A program made the translations under genes and the position numbers. A stretch of DNA of 61,867 bases from contig NW_023365730.1 in NCBI RefSeq assembly GCF_000003815.2, positions 563,124 through 624,990 on the forward strand, written 5' to 3'. The DNA comes from Branchiostoma floridae (Eukaryota > Chordata > Leptocardii > Amphioxiformes > Branchiostomatidae). Position 1 is the first letter of the stretch. The number at the start of each line of letters is the position of its first letter. Shown here piece after piece: positions 37,926 through 49,013 of this stretch. The notes below the pieces were generated by a model. That model was given only the letters and a program-made list of their open reading frames with translations. It did not search any database and had not been told where the DNA came from.

Positions 37926-38916
37926 CCTTGCTATATTTGCTTGCATTGGTTTTTCTATCAACATCAACTCATCAAAAATGGTTTGCAGAGATACATTTTG
38001 GCTAGCATTAAGGTACATTATTGCTTCGGATAAAGACTAATGTAAGATACGGTATTTCTATTCATCATTAATGAAGTAGGCTCTTAGATATTATGATCCA
38101 TTCATGGTGCCGTAATAATGCTCCGATCTGTGTATGTTAGGAATGACTTAGAGTTCCCCGTTGCTTACTTGATTTCTGGTCTTATTTAGTTTCGACGTAT
38201 TTTAGAGATAACTGCGTAAAAAATATCATTTATTTTATAACCATAGAAGTGTGACGTTGGTTTCGATCATTCCGGAGCCCGTAAAATTACCGTAGATGAA
38301 ATATCTTACGGGTACTTATATCTTATATTATGAAACTTCTCTGACGCATGAATTTGCGAGTCCTTGCGTATGTCAATCACGTGAAAGCTATACATGTCAT
38401 CAAATTGATGACCTCAATTTTAGATTTGTATGAGATATATTAGAGTTGCTGGGAAAATATGAAGAAACGTAATTGAGGTTTCGCCCTATCTTAATTTGCT
38501 TGCAGATGCGGTATGGGGTAAACACTTCAACGGTTCATTCGGAGCAGAATAGAAGAGGTAACTTGGTAAAAGTGGTAATATTCGTACAGCGTCTTAGAAT
38601 ACTATGAGTAAAGCATAAACAGACAATCTTGCTACGGCGAAAATCAACAAAAACACGTAATGGTCAACGCAGCAATGCTATAAGTTCCTTGCATATTCTT
38701 ACTGGCAACTTTTCCCAGGGAACATATACATATTCGAGTGCATATCATCTCCATGGATCACCAAACGTCTTTTAACCAATGAAATTCCTGGCATTGCTCA
38801 GTCAATAAACAACGTTTCATGCTTGTGTCTTTTTGACAGGCTTACAAAATCCACAATGTAAATATGTCATTTGTCCATTGTCACCATGTACTGTTTCTAC
38901 AGCCTGACCAATCTCT

Positions 38917-39195
38917 CGCACAGAACAGAATATCCTTAATTGCATCCGAGGCGAATACAAGAAAGATCCGCTGATACTTAAATCTACCTGATGATAAAAA
39001 AAAATCAGGTGTTCAAATTTCTTTTTTACAATTAGTGCACATTGAACATTCTAGATCTAGAAGAAATTGGGCTTCGTTAACAAAAGCATTGATAGGCAAT
39101 CTCTGAAAGAAGAACAAAATATCCTTAATTGCATCCGGAACAGATCCAAGAAAGCTCCACAGGTACTTGAATCTACCTGATGATAGATTGCCAAC
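38917..39195. repeat. Two-unit tandem duplication, about 185 bp
   Basis: AATATCCTTAATTGCATCCG and AATCTACCTGATGATA recur at about 38930/39120 and 38983/39170. Confidence 0.8.
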
Positions 39196-39484
39196 AATTG
39201 ACCGGGACAGGAAACACTGATTGCATCCGGAGTGGCAGATTTAATAGGAGACTACACAGATGAAGGTAAGGAGACTGGGCTCAACAAGATTCGTCTTGAA
39301 AGGATTTATATTTTCCCTTGAGAAAATCCCGGATGAGCAGGATATGGGTACGTTCTAATTAAGGCCAAGTCAAATTAAGCTGAAAATCTTTGAAAAGGAA
39401 GGAAATATGTTCTGGCAGTTTTAGGTCACAGCCTACCCTGGGTACCAGACAGGATCGGGTAGATAGCGAGTTTTCTTCGGGGAC

Positions 39485-39635
39485 GTAAGGCAGTCAGCCT
39501 GCCGATCTCACATTAGCACTACGGAAAGTTTAAGCCCGAATGAGTTGTCGCTACCCTTTCCAGGGCAGGTGTACCTCCTCGGGCTCAAAGTCCCCGGAGA
39601 GCTAATAGGAGATCGGCGGGCCTGACTGTCTTGGA
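39485..39635. mobile_element. Fold-back element
   Basis: AGGCAGTCAGCCTGCCGATC at left is inverted at right as GATCGGCGGGCCTGACTGTC. An inner CCCGA..TGAG / CTCGGGC pairing adds to it. Confidence 0.7.
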
Positions 39636-40340
39636 CAACCGAGTAAAATGTCCAAGCTGCCCGAATACGGCTGGCCCACAAGTTATTCACAGCCAGGCTC
39701 CGTTGATTTATAGAAAAATTGAAACTATACATGTAACCAAATTTAGCTTACTGAAAGAGCGTTTTTTTACAGTTTAAATAGTTTGTTTCCTCTTGAAGAG
39801 ACGAGTTAATTCTGTGGTGTCACCAAATTTACCATGGTTGTGAGTTGTCCGTGGATCACAGAATTTCATTTCGTTCAATCGCATCATTTCATTTTGTTTC
39901 TGAGATCAAAACTAGACTTGTCACCTAGACTACAAGAAATACAATCATATTTGGTTGCCAGCAACAGTTCTGTATTTAAAAAAAAAAGCCGAAAGCAGTC
40001 ACGAGGGTCACAAGTATAACCTGACACTTAAGGTTTGAAGCGCTTGTATTTGGTTATCAAAGTACTAGGCAGTTCTGAAGATTTCAAATCGTTTGCTGTG
40101 GTATCTTGTATCATAGCCTTTGAAACAACATATCAGGATCAAAGTGTTTACGATGTCGCCTTTTGCCGAGGTGACCATACCTTTAAAAAGGGACCAATTG
40201 CATTTCTAAATCGTTTATTTCATTTTGAATATTGATATTCCCTGCCAAGAGACATACGAAATTGGATTGATTTCATTTCCACCATTTAAAAAGACAAATC
40301 ATATTAATGTAAGCCTTAGGGGGACGTCGCTTCTTTTGTT

Positions 40341-40667
40341 ATGTGTGCCCTGTGGGCATTGATATGCGTTTGCGGTTTGATTTCTGCCTTATCAAAGAGT
40401 TATATATGGCTAAAACATAGCTTGGCTGTTGTCTCCCCTCGTCAACATGTTTGGAAATCCATCTATTGTACTGTATCGTCATTTTTGGATCACTACACCA
40501 CGGTTCAAAACATTAAAAAACGCAGTTTGATTCCGCAAATCATTCTTGAATCTTCGAATTTCTGCAATCAAACATTTGTTTCCATAGAGACGCGAGTTCG
40601 AGTTGAATCTGATTTCTATAAGGTTTTTTGTTTCCCAGTAACTGAAATGACATCAAAGTGGGCTTGA
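40341..40667 (+). other. 108-codon open frame, no recognised product
   Basis: Opens with a hydrophobic MCALWALICVCGLISALS that could mimic a signal peptide, then a polar remainder. No splice sites, neighbours or motif support it, and its base composition is like the flanks. Probably chance. Confidence 0.12.
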
Positions 40668-40802
40668 GTGCCTGAGGCGTCGTTTCCCAAATACGAAACG
40701 CTTGTACGAGAAATCAAACGTTCATCTCCCAGCATTGAAGACACGCTGGCAACGTCCGTGCCAAATCATCAAAGTACGTCTGATTTCAATCTCATTAGAC
40801 GT

Positions 40803-41481
40803 GGAGAGAGATTTCGGCGCGATACCTTAAAGCTCTAGTACCAATTACATATCTGCTTGTCTGAAGTGAGACTCTTCAGAGGATTTAGTTACTGTGTGAA
40901 ATGAGATAACGATCTACGATAAGAATGGCACGTACGTTGTACATAGTTTCGGCATGCAGTTTTGTCCGTATACATTATTACATAACGTTGCAACGATACA
41001 TGTAAGAATGACACATACTTTCAACATACAGTTATGTCCGCATACATTATGACATTACGTTGGAGAGAGATTTCAGCTCGATACCTCAAAGCTCTAGCAC
41101 CAATTACACATCTGCTTGTTTGAAGTGGGACTGTTCAGAGGATTTAGTTACTGTGTGAAATGAGATAAAGATCTACGATAAGAATGGCACGTACGTTGTA
41201 CATAGTTTCGGCATGCAGTTTTGTCCGTATACATTATTACATAACGTTGCAACGATACATGTAAGAATGACACATACTTTCAACATACAGTTATGTCCGC
41301 ATACATTATGACATTACGTTGGAGAGAGATTTCGGCTCGATACCTCAAAGCTCAGGCACCAATTATACATCTGCTTGACTGAAGTGTGATTCTTTATAGT
41401 ATTTAGTTACTTTGTGAAATGAGAGATAACGGTGCAGAGATAAGAATTACACGTACGTCGTAGTTTCAAAATGCAGTTATG
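40803..41481. repeat. Tandem array of 259-bp units
   Basis: Units begin GGAGAGAGATTTCRGC at 40803, 41062 and 41321. Units 1 and 2 are identical over their last 150 bases or so; unit 3 is diverged and is cut by the hAT-type element at 41490. Confidence 0.95.
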
Positions 41482-41870
41482 TCCATATATAGGGATGGGT
41501 ACCGGTGTACCGGTACAAAACCGTTTTTTCTTGTTGAACCTGATAAAATCTAGTTGGCCGGATGTTGGACCGATCAGAAAAGAAACAGGTAATATCGGGA
41601 CTTCGGTGGCAGGCTTTCATGTGTTTTGAGGCTTAGTTACTCGTCCACGAAAATGGCAAGAGCGAAGCAGAGGAGATCTAATAGCCAGACTTGGTCCAAT
41701 TGAACAGAGGCAGTTAATTAGTGTTGTTTATGTGAAGATTAGGTACTCCACCAAACAGATTTCTTTGTAGCGGAATGGATCATTGTTTTAAGGACCTGGA
41801 CCTGATCCCCTGGACCTGGACCATACCTGTACCTGACTTTTCTGCAATGGTACCAACCCCTATCCGTATA
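41482..41870. mobile_element. hAT-type non-autonomous element, copy 2
   Basis: Element 41490-41862, TAGGGATGGGTACCGGTGTA to ATGGTACCAACCCCTA. Flanking octamers TCCATATA and TCCGTATA differ by one base. It is inserted in the third unit of the 259-bp array, whose other units keep the uninterrupted TCCGTATACATTA. Confidence 0.92.
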
Positions 41871-43456
41871 CATTACGGTGAAAACATAAATCTTAAAACA
41901 GATCATCAAATCAAGGAGCAAGCCCACCCCTAGTGAACCGCCCAGGAGTACTAGGAGCACTCACTCAGCCTACTACCAGATGCCCCCATGCATAACCAAC
42001 TACAGGCAGTATGCCTTCTTCCCCAGAACTGAAGGACTGGAACGGCCTCTTTCAAATTACAAATATAGCTCCCTCCCCTCCCGTTCTCCATCCCCGTTAC
42101 GATACTCCGTCACTTTCCACGCCTCGCAGTAGACTTTCATACTACAGGCAGTACAATATTCAACAAGTTGAAGGCGGCTGCTTCAATCGAAAGAAGAAAG
42201 AAAAAGATACAGTATCTGGCATGCCTCGGTCCGCGGAGCAAAATATGGGTTTTACGCCTACAATTACAACATCTGTTTAACCATTTGGCTCAATCTAAAC
42301 GCAAGCGTTGCATAAGAAAGACGTACAAAATAGGCCAAAAAAACTTGCTCGCAGATCAGACAACTTGTCTAGAGTCTAGATACGGATATACAGAATGTTT
42401 TTCAAGCCAAATACCAAATAACAGCCCCCGGTGTAGGTCAATTGGACCTAAGTGGACACTAACACCTGTCTTCTGACCTGAAGAGGTCTTCAAACAAAAC
42501 TGTGGTAGATTTTGCTACAAGCGACGACAAGCTCATCAGAGATTTTCACACGCTCTAATATTTGGTTAATTAGCAACGTTTTCAGCTCAGTGTGACATCT
42601 GTGTGGCACCAGCGTGATCACTTCAATATCAAAGAGGAGAGCCGCTGTAGAGAATCACCCACCGCGAACGGGCGGCAACTTCACATAAGCGTTTCTTATG
42701 AATGTTTTAAAAAATGGCGATAAGGCTTCAAACTAAATGCGTGGTTTCATTGGCAGGTCGATGGCGCCGAGGAGGTTCGTAGCGCTAATCGCTTGTACCG
42801 TGTCCCCTGATCTATGATCCGCTTTGAACAAGATGCATACAATATTTAAAGGCAACCTAAGCACTATTAGCTAGAGTGAGGGTTGTAGATCTTCAGTTAT
42901 CAAAGTCAAATTTTTAAGTTTTGGACCCCTTTTCTGCGTAGTAAGATGAAGCAACTCTATTACGTTCTCCACCAACATCCAAGGAGCAAATATTCGATGC
43001 CGCAGTGGCACAACGGCACTTTGAAGTCTAATTTTTGTGGGTTACAACATTTAGGGAATCCTAGCACGGCTTGTTTCTGCGACTTTTTTTAAAGCTCAAA
43101 GTATGAAATAATGAATGTAAATGTAGAAATATAGTGCAGTAGGTATCAATTTCATACAGATTGCCTCATCAAGAATATTTCCACTTTTAACGCTCTGATA
43201 TTGCTTGGGTTGCCTTTGAGTACGTCTGTACAAATTGGTGCCAACATGGTCTTCAATAGTCTCAATAGGTAATGACGAGCTGACAGTATTTTTCTTTGCA
43301 AAGAGAACGGCATTTTTGTGTTTAATGTCTGAACGATATATCTTAGAAGCCAGAACTGTACTTTCCTTGTGTGTTGTTTTCCGGTGGTTAGAATAACTTC
43401 TTAAATAATCCCCTGTGACAAAGTTATTCTCTTGAGATATCAAACATAAGTATCAA
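41871..43456. other. No gene recognised
   Basis: A 115-codon minus-strand frame (43096-43443) has no motif, splice or start support. The rest is unremarkable intronic DNA. Confidence 0.4.
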
Positions 43457-43550
43457 TGCTGCTGCCGCGCCGCGTGCCTGCAAAGCTGGTGTGTTACGCC
43501 GAACGGCGGTTGTACCGGGTATAAAGATACAAATACAGAAACGAGCGCAG
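43457..43550. repeat. Dispersed repeat fragment
   Basis: GCTGCTGCCGCGCCGCGTG then GTGTTACGCCGAACGGCGG recurs at 45488-45545 (GCTGCTGCCGCGCCTCGTG, TGTAACGCCGAATC). Probably the end of one element family; type unknown. Confidence 0.6.
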
Positions 43551-43834
43551 CGAGAAACGTTATCAATCGTTACCTGACAATCTTTTAAGACTTCCCTCCA
43601 TTTTATTCATTGATATAAGGACCGATAGAAACGCGAAGTAGCTTAAGATCTTATCAGCTTCGAACGCAACATAATTTATCATTACTTAAGCATCGAATGT
43701 TTCATGTATACCTCGTCAGTGTCCTCCTATAGTTGGACTCTCTACCGCGTGTCGTGAAACAGGTGTCACCAAAAATCAGATCCAGCAGGTGGTCAGATCT
43801 CAAAATAGACATGATATACTCATGATATACTTCC

Positions 43835-43925
43835 TAGGATAATTTCATCAGGTTGGTAGTTCTGAGAAAGGTGTGTGAAAAACGTAAGCCAAGTTAAGTA
43901 CCCACTGGTTGTGAAGAAGCATTCT
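43835..43925 (-). mobile_element. CTACCAACCTGATGA-family fragment
   Basis: The minus strand reads CTACCAACCTGATGAAATTA, the motif shared with 53726 (TTAACCTGATGAAACTATTT), 26150 (CTACCAACCTGATGACATTA) and, in its first part, the fold-back at 37864. Confidence 0.5.
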
Positions 43926-44529
43926 TCTACATCCTACGCTCAGAGCAACGCTCATGGTATAATCAGGTTGTAGATATAGATTGCAAAGCCTTGGGATTTA
44001 CAAGTAGCCGTACCACCCATATTTGCTGCAGACAGAACAGAGGGAGGGACTTCTCGATGCCTCAAGTACCGGCGGGTACCGAAGAGGACTGAGTGAGTGA
44101 ATGAGTACCAGCCATATGTGTCTTTCACCCTGCTTTGTGTGCTACTGGTAGGGTTTGCAATTCTTTAGACGAGACGGTATACTTTAAACGATGGCCCATT
44201 ATTCGAGGAAAGCCACTCTTTGACTTTTATCGATAATACGCCGGGTAAGCCTCGGGTTCTCACGGCCAAACTCATCAGTGCAACACTCACTGGCTATTAA
44301 GATATTTCGCTTACACCTTTCTGGAGCCTTTCTTCCATTTTTGTTTGCTGGCTCAGAATTACTGGCCATTTTGGCAATCAGGCGACCCTGTACAGAAAGA
44401 AATGACCAGCAAACGTGTATCCTTAGCCAAAAAAGACGGCCAAAAGGCCCTAGAGATTCTGCTATGGAGGATACTTTCGGTTAGGGTGGAATTCAAAGCT
44501 GTATATCGGCAACCACTAATAAACTACTA

Positions 44530-44900
44530 GTAGATGGATGATCACTGTCAAACTTATCAGCTATATCCTTACGCTTCTCCGACAATGGACAATAACTAAT
44601 AGATGACCAACGGCCAAACCTATCAGCGATACCTTTATCAGCAATGCCAAATACCTAATAGATGGCCAACGACACCTCTCAGGGATGCTTTTAAAAGCCC
44701 AATACCAAAAAAGTGACCAACGGCCAAAACTATCAACGATGACTTTATCGGCAATGGCAAATAACTAATAGATGACCAACGGCCAAAACCATCAGCGCTT
44801 TCTCTTCGGCTAGTCCATATAGTGATCGCCTTTGGCTGGTTGGGTAGCCAAAGCTTTATATCAGCCAATGAGTAATAGAATATTAGATAGATGACCAACG
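44530..44900. repeat. Minisatellite of about 58 bp abutting the exon 1 splice donor
   Basis: Five or so diverged units share AATAGATGACCAACGGCCAA, then a CTATCAGCGAT-type segment and TTTATCGGCAATG. The last unit is longer. Read on the minus strand, the repeat core CGTTGGTCATCTAT is also the start of intron 1 (GTGCGTTGGTCATCTATC), so the array begins at the donor itself. Confidence 0.75.
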
Positions 44901-44903
44901 CAC

Positions 44904-44993
44904 CTCTTCTTCGTAGTGGTAGTCAGCCATGGGCAATGCTCGCGTCGTGGCGATAACGGCTAGTAGGATCGTCAGGCAGTAGAAGGTGTTCAT
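44904..44993 (-). CDS. CARTPT: CART-like neuropeptide precursor, coding exon 1 (signal peptide)
   Basis: Thirty codons from ATG (44993-44991) to a splice donor GTGCGT directly after a GAG codon (phase 0). The first 19 residues, MNTFYCLTILLAVIATTRA, have the hydrophobic core and small residues before cleavage expected of a secretory signal peptide. The acidic stretch LPMADYHYEEE follows. No other ATG lies closely upstream, and a CpG-rich, CRE-bearing promoter-like region precedes it. Vertebrate CART precursors likewise begin with a signal peptide and a short acidic, tyrosine-containing segment. Linking this exon to exons 2 and 3 is inference, based on shared strand, order, phase 0 at every junction and the combined family resemblance. 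Intron 1 would be 18,559 bp. Taken alone, this exon is a confident secreted-protein start but not diagnostic of CART. Confidence 0.75.
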
Positions 44994-44999
44994 GATGGC

Positions 45000-45240
45000 T
45001 GTTGGTGCCGTTGTCAGGGAGATGTAGACTTCAGGAACGGGAGACGTGTCGGTCGTTGGTGCGCCGCTTCGGTTTAACTCCTGGGAGCGATTTCACCCGA
45101 CTTTCATACCTTAGTCCCACCTCCACTGTAGGTCACGTGATGGGAGCGTTGGGCGCTCTGATTGGTCGAACGTGGGCGTGACTCATGGCGCTTGCCAAGG
45201 AAGGAGGTGTCACCGTCTGTGACGTAAGTGCTGACGTCAC
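45000..45240 (-). promoter_or_regulatory. Likely cAMP-responsive promoter of the CART-like gene
   Basis: Upstream of the exon 1 ATG, reading leftwards, lie a perfect CRE palindrome TGACGTCA (45232-45239), a near-CRE TGACGTAA (45220-45227), an AP-1 site TGACTCA (45179-45185), a GC-type box GGGCGTG (45174-45180), an inverted CCAAT box (ATTGG, 45161-45165) and an E-box CACGTG (45134-45139). No canonical TATA box is seen and the stretch is richer in CpG than its surroundings. Vertebrate CART is known to respond to cAMP through a proximal CRE. Sites are seen directly; function is inferred. Confidence 0.55.
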
Positions 45241-45718
45241 AGATCCGGCGTCGTGTCTTTTACGGACACAAAAATAAAAGTTCTCATGTCCCCTCAATAA
45301 CCGCTTCATAAATGTATATTAAGTACTTCGTCAGTGAATCTTAATTAGCCCTTAGGGATCATACCTAACGACGTCATTGATAGGATGCATTTGCGTCTTT
45401 ATCTATTTATGAGTGAATCCAATTATTCTGCGATTATTCCTTATTAATTGATGCTTATATAAAGGTTAAGACCTCGTACTAGAACCAGCTGCTGCCGCGC
45501 CTCGTGACTGTGACGCGTCTGTGTAACGCCGAATCAGTGCGGAAGTCTGAACGAACTGCAGACCTATTACCACAAACCCGTGGACAGACACATTAACCTA
45601 CGGAACTCACAAACACTGACTTTACCTAGCATCCGTACTGCAAGATTCCGCAATAGTCCAGTGCCGTCATTGCTAAAACTACTCAACGAAACAAAATGAC
45701 ACTCCATAATATGAACTG
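45241..45718. other. Upstream flank of the CART-like gene
   Basis: No transcript evidence; contains the second GCTGCTGCCGCGCC repeat fragment at 45488-45545. Confidence 0.4.
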
Positions 45719-45892
<174 letters not shown>

Positions 45893-47193
45893 TATTTTAC
45901 TCATGTTTAACTTTATATTCACTGAAATTGCAATCCTCCTCTTGATCATTAGTTTTAAAGTGTTATCACATTTTAGTGATTGATAATGTATGTGGAACCA
46001 AGCAGAGATTTTATGCACAACAAGACACAATTCAGGCACTGTCTGACAGACCCTTGTTTTAACAATAAACCATTTTTTTACATGATTTGATTGATTGAGT
46101 GGTGGTTATACCTGCTATATATGCAAAAAAGCAGTTACTTAAGCAACTGGATATGATTTTGGAAAATGCTTGAGTAACTGCTTTTTGGCATATCTTATTT
46201 ACCTGGATCTTCATCGGCTTTATAGATACAGATACGTGCCGGATGCAATAAAGGATATTTTGTTCTGTTGTGTCAGAGCGTTCAATGTACAGAGATATAC
46301 ACAATGCTTTTATAAATGCTACAACACAGCAAAGCTACCTGGTGCGCGTTTCTGGCAACGTGAGGAGAAAACGTCTTCTTCTACTTCATCAGTAATTTCC
46401 GTTTCTATCGGGGCGAAGCTCAACCTGAAATATTTGAGAATCACGAGGCAAAGGCACTCTAATTCAATCTGCAAAGTATTGAACACGTGAGCAGAGTCAT
46501 CATCTTTAGAGTAGTGTGCAGAGTCATATTCTGCTGGCTCTTTTGATGGATCTGATGATATGTGCGATGCATTATAAGCACGGAGTTGAACTTGAATGTT
46601 TTCAAGGCCTAAATTAGCTACTTTTTAACGCTACATTCAACTAAACGCGTCTGTAAAACGTGAACTACACATGTATGTACCAACGCTAAAAACATTTTAA
46701 AGAATGTGGTAGTGAAGGTACTGGTTCGAGTGCAAAATGACAGAAGATGTTTCAAACTACAAGTTTTGCAGTGAAACTGGTATTTGATGGGAGACCCTTA
46801 CGACGCATCTTTAAGGTAACTTTAATAGACAAGCATAAAGGCGCAAAACTAGTCTGATCTCTTTTACAGAGGTGATCTATATAGATACACGTCTGATTCA
46901 ATTGCGTGTAGAATATCTTAAAATTGAAATTTTATGTTAAAGCCATCTTCGTGTTGGTACATGTGTGAACTTTACCTATCTCTCAACTATTACAGTGCTC
47001 ACTATTTTTTCGAGCTAAACAGGAACTTGTCTCTTCTGTTCCTCTATGGAAACCAAGTTGCCGGGTACATTGCAGAAGTTTGACTTTTACAGACACTTTA
47101 ACTAGAGACTCTGGTATTGATTTTGAGAACTTGGAGTAAGCTATGGTAGATAGGCCTATATGGAGTGAAATATGCACTAGCCTAGTCCCGACC
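45893..47193. other. No gene recognised
   Basis: GCAGTTACTTAAGCAACTGG with TGCTTGAGTAACTGC (46132-46183) is a short inverted repeat; nothing else was resolved. Confidence 0.45.
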
Positions 47194-47236
47194 TATGTAT
47201 GTTGATGTATGTATGTATGCATGTATGTATGTATGT
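47194..47236. repeat. (TGTA)n short repeat
   Basis: ATGTATGT tetramers with two interruptions. Confidence 0.9.
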
Positions 47237-47429
47237 ACAGTGCTCACCAAAATAAAATCCTGCCTTTCCCTTCAACCGCAATTCACCCTAACTACAACCA
47301 CGATATTTTATTATTATCATTATGGACGCGATTGTCACAGAGTTCCTGTTTTCCATGAGATGTGTAAAGTCCAAGACGTATACGACGACAAACTTTGTGA
47401 CGCTGACGCCGATTGCTATTAGATAAGCT

Positions 47430-47866
47430 GTGCTGACAATAACGCAAGGATCATCTTCTACAATGAAGCATACGCAATCAGGAAATATCTGTCAAACATG
47501 TACTCACAGGGCGGTGGATATTGACGCATAACACTGCAGATGACAGATCCAGCTGGAGATGCACACTGTCCAGGCAGCTAAAATCAGAATAAGCCAAACT
47601 GATGCGCACGGCAGAAGAAAAGTGGATCCTGCGAAAAGAGCTCTGCAGCAGACCTGAGTCAGCTTACAGATGTGCCCTATGTGGCAGAGACTGTCCTTCT
47701 CATATAGGACTGTTTAGCCACAGTCGACGCTGTAGGGCCGATATAAATTAGAATTTTACCATGGTCAATATTGACCGAAGGAGGCCATACATATGTGCAG
47801 ACAATAACGCAAGGGTGATCTGCCACAAAGAAGCATACGCAGCCAAGAAATATCTGTCAAACCTGT
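47430..47866 (+). mobile_element. LINE C-terminal fragment between two 75-base direct repeats
   Basis: 47525-47775 reads, with stops, DRSSWRCTLSRQLKSE then ESAYRCALCGRDCPSHIGL and FSHSRRC, the usual LINE ORF2 C-terminus with a CxxC..H zinc finger. It is flanked by similar segments (47430-47504, 47790-47866), both reading DNNAR....EAYA..KYLSN. Either a very long target duplication or a duplicated unit split by the LINE. Confidence 0.7.
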
Positions 47867-48540
47867 ACCACACGTAGCCTCCACGAAACAAAGGTGAAGT
47901 TACGGGGAGGGAAACAACACACACAAGAAACAAACGAAATCTCCTATCAGTACGAACACAACGATACGCCAAAAGTCCCAAACCTTACATTGTCAAACTG
48001 TTTAACAGCAGTCAATAAGTTTTATCTAGCATTGATGAGTATTGATTATATTGTATTTTATCATATGTTTCAAAACTGGGAATACGTGTGTATATGCTAA
48101 ATGATGTAATTTACCTCTATTTTGTGATTGTGAATCTGGCAATTCAGCCTTTGGGCTGCATGGAGTTCAATTTAATGAACCAGGCTACTGTCAGTGAGCT
48201 ACCTAAGACCGTGTCTGCGAAGTGGTATAACGAATAATGCTTTTAAAGATTTCAAAACGACGTCAGAGGAGGATGAAATCGTACATAGGCTACATACAAC
48301 AGATTCAGTACCATCTACTCTATCGATCTTCCCTGTACCTGGACCACTTGCTGTGGTTGCAGTTCTTGCCTAGCATCAAGACTGCGCTAGTTTTTTCGCT
48401 CGCTTGTTTCATTCTATGCCATTGTACCACGATTATGCCTAATGCTACTTACTAATGTATATTTTGATATTGTCATGATGATGCTACTGTTGTACATATT
48501 ATTGTATAGTCTATGTTACGCCATGTACGTGTTTTTATGT
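47867..48540. other. No gene recognised
   Basis: Probably includes the 3' UTR of the LINE whose end lies at 48541-48624; boundaries not resolved. Confidence 0.4.
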
Positions 48541-48624
48541 GCGGGAGGGCAGCCTTCAAAGTTGCATTTTGCACCTGTTTTGCCCTCCCTTTCACTCTGA
48601 TAAATACAAATAAAGAAATAAAAT
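48541..48624 (+). mobile_element. LINE 3' end
   Basis: GGGAGGGCAGCCTTCAAAG pairs with TTTTGCCCTCCC as a 3' hairpin, followed by AATAAAGAAATAAA. Typical of CR1/L2-like 3' termini. Confidence 0.7.
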
Positions 48625-48672
48625 GTTTCAAAATGTTTTCTCCCCCACGGGCTCCCTTCAGCCATCATCTTG

Positions 48673-49013
48673 CAGGGCTCGAAATACCACCTACATGTGC
48701 AGGTTAGTGAAGGTAAAAGTGGATCTGTGCAGGTATTTCTGGTGTCTACCTGCACCTAACCTGCACTAGTCCTATTCTAGGTTTTATATATAAATGCCAT
48801 ATGATGTAGGTGTATGTGGGTGGTCATTAGGAACATTGAATGTTACCACCTATAAAGTATAAACGAAAACAATAGCAATGGTTTCTGAACAATTTTAGTA
48901 CGATCCATACTTCCTAAATTCAGAGTGGTGCAGGTAAAATTTGTCTGGTGCAGGTGATTTTCAATGTTACCTGCACCAGTGCAGGTGTGCAGAAAAAAGT
49001 ATTTCGAACCCTG
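48673..49013. mobile_element. Fold-back DNA element with CAGGGYTCGAAATA ends
   Basis: CAGGGCTCGAAATACCACCT at left, GTATTTCGAACCCTG at right. TCTTG borders both sides (48668-48672, 49014-49018). The interior repeats CCTGCAC and GTGCAGGT in both orientations. Confidence 0.85.

Larger units (their letters stand above)
36912..38275. repeat. Large two-unit tandem duplication split by insertions
   Basis: AATCGGTRCTTCAAAAGTCC and TGCCTAGCGTCTCATCTTC recur about 417 bases apart (36915, 37332). Unit 2 is interrupted near 37590-37940 by a MITE and an inverted-repeat element, then resumes at CATTGGTTTTTCTATCAAC (unit 1: 37178). Confidence 0.87.

Noticed and set aside
43096-43443. 115-codon minus-strand frame
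   Set aside because: No motif, no splice sites and base composition like the flanks; ends of the frame fall in AT-rich DNA.
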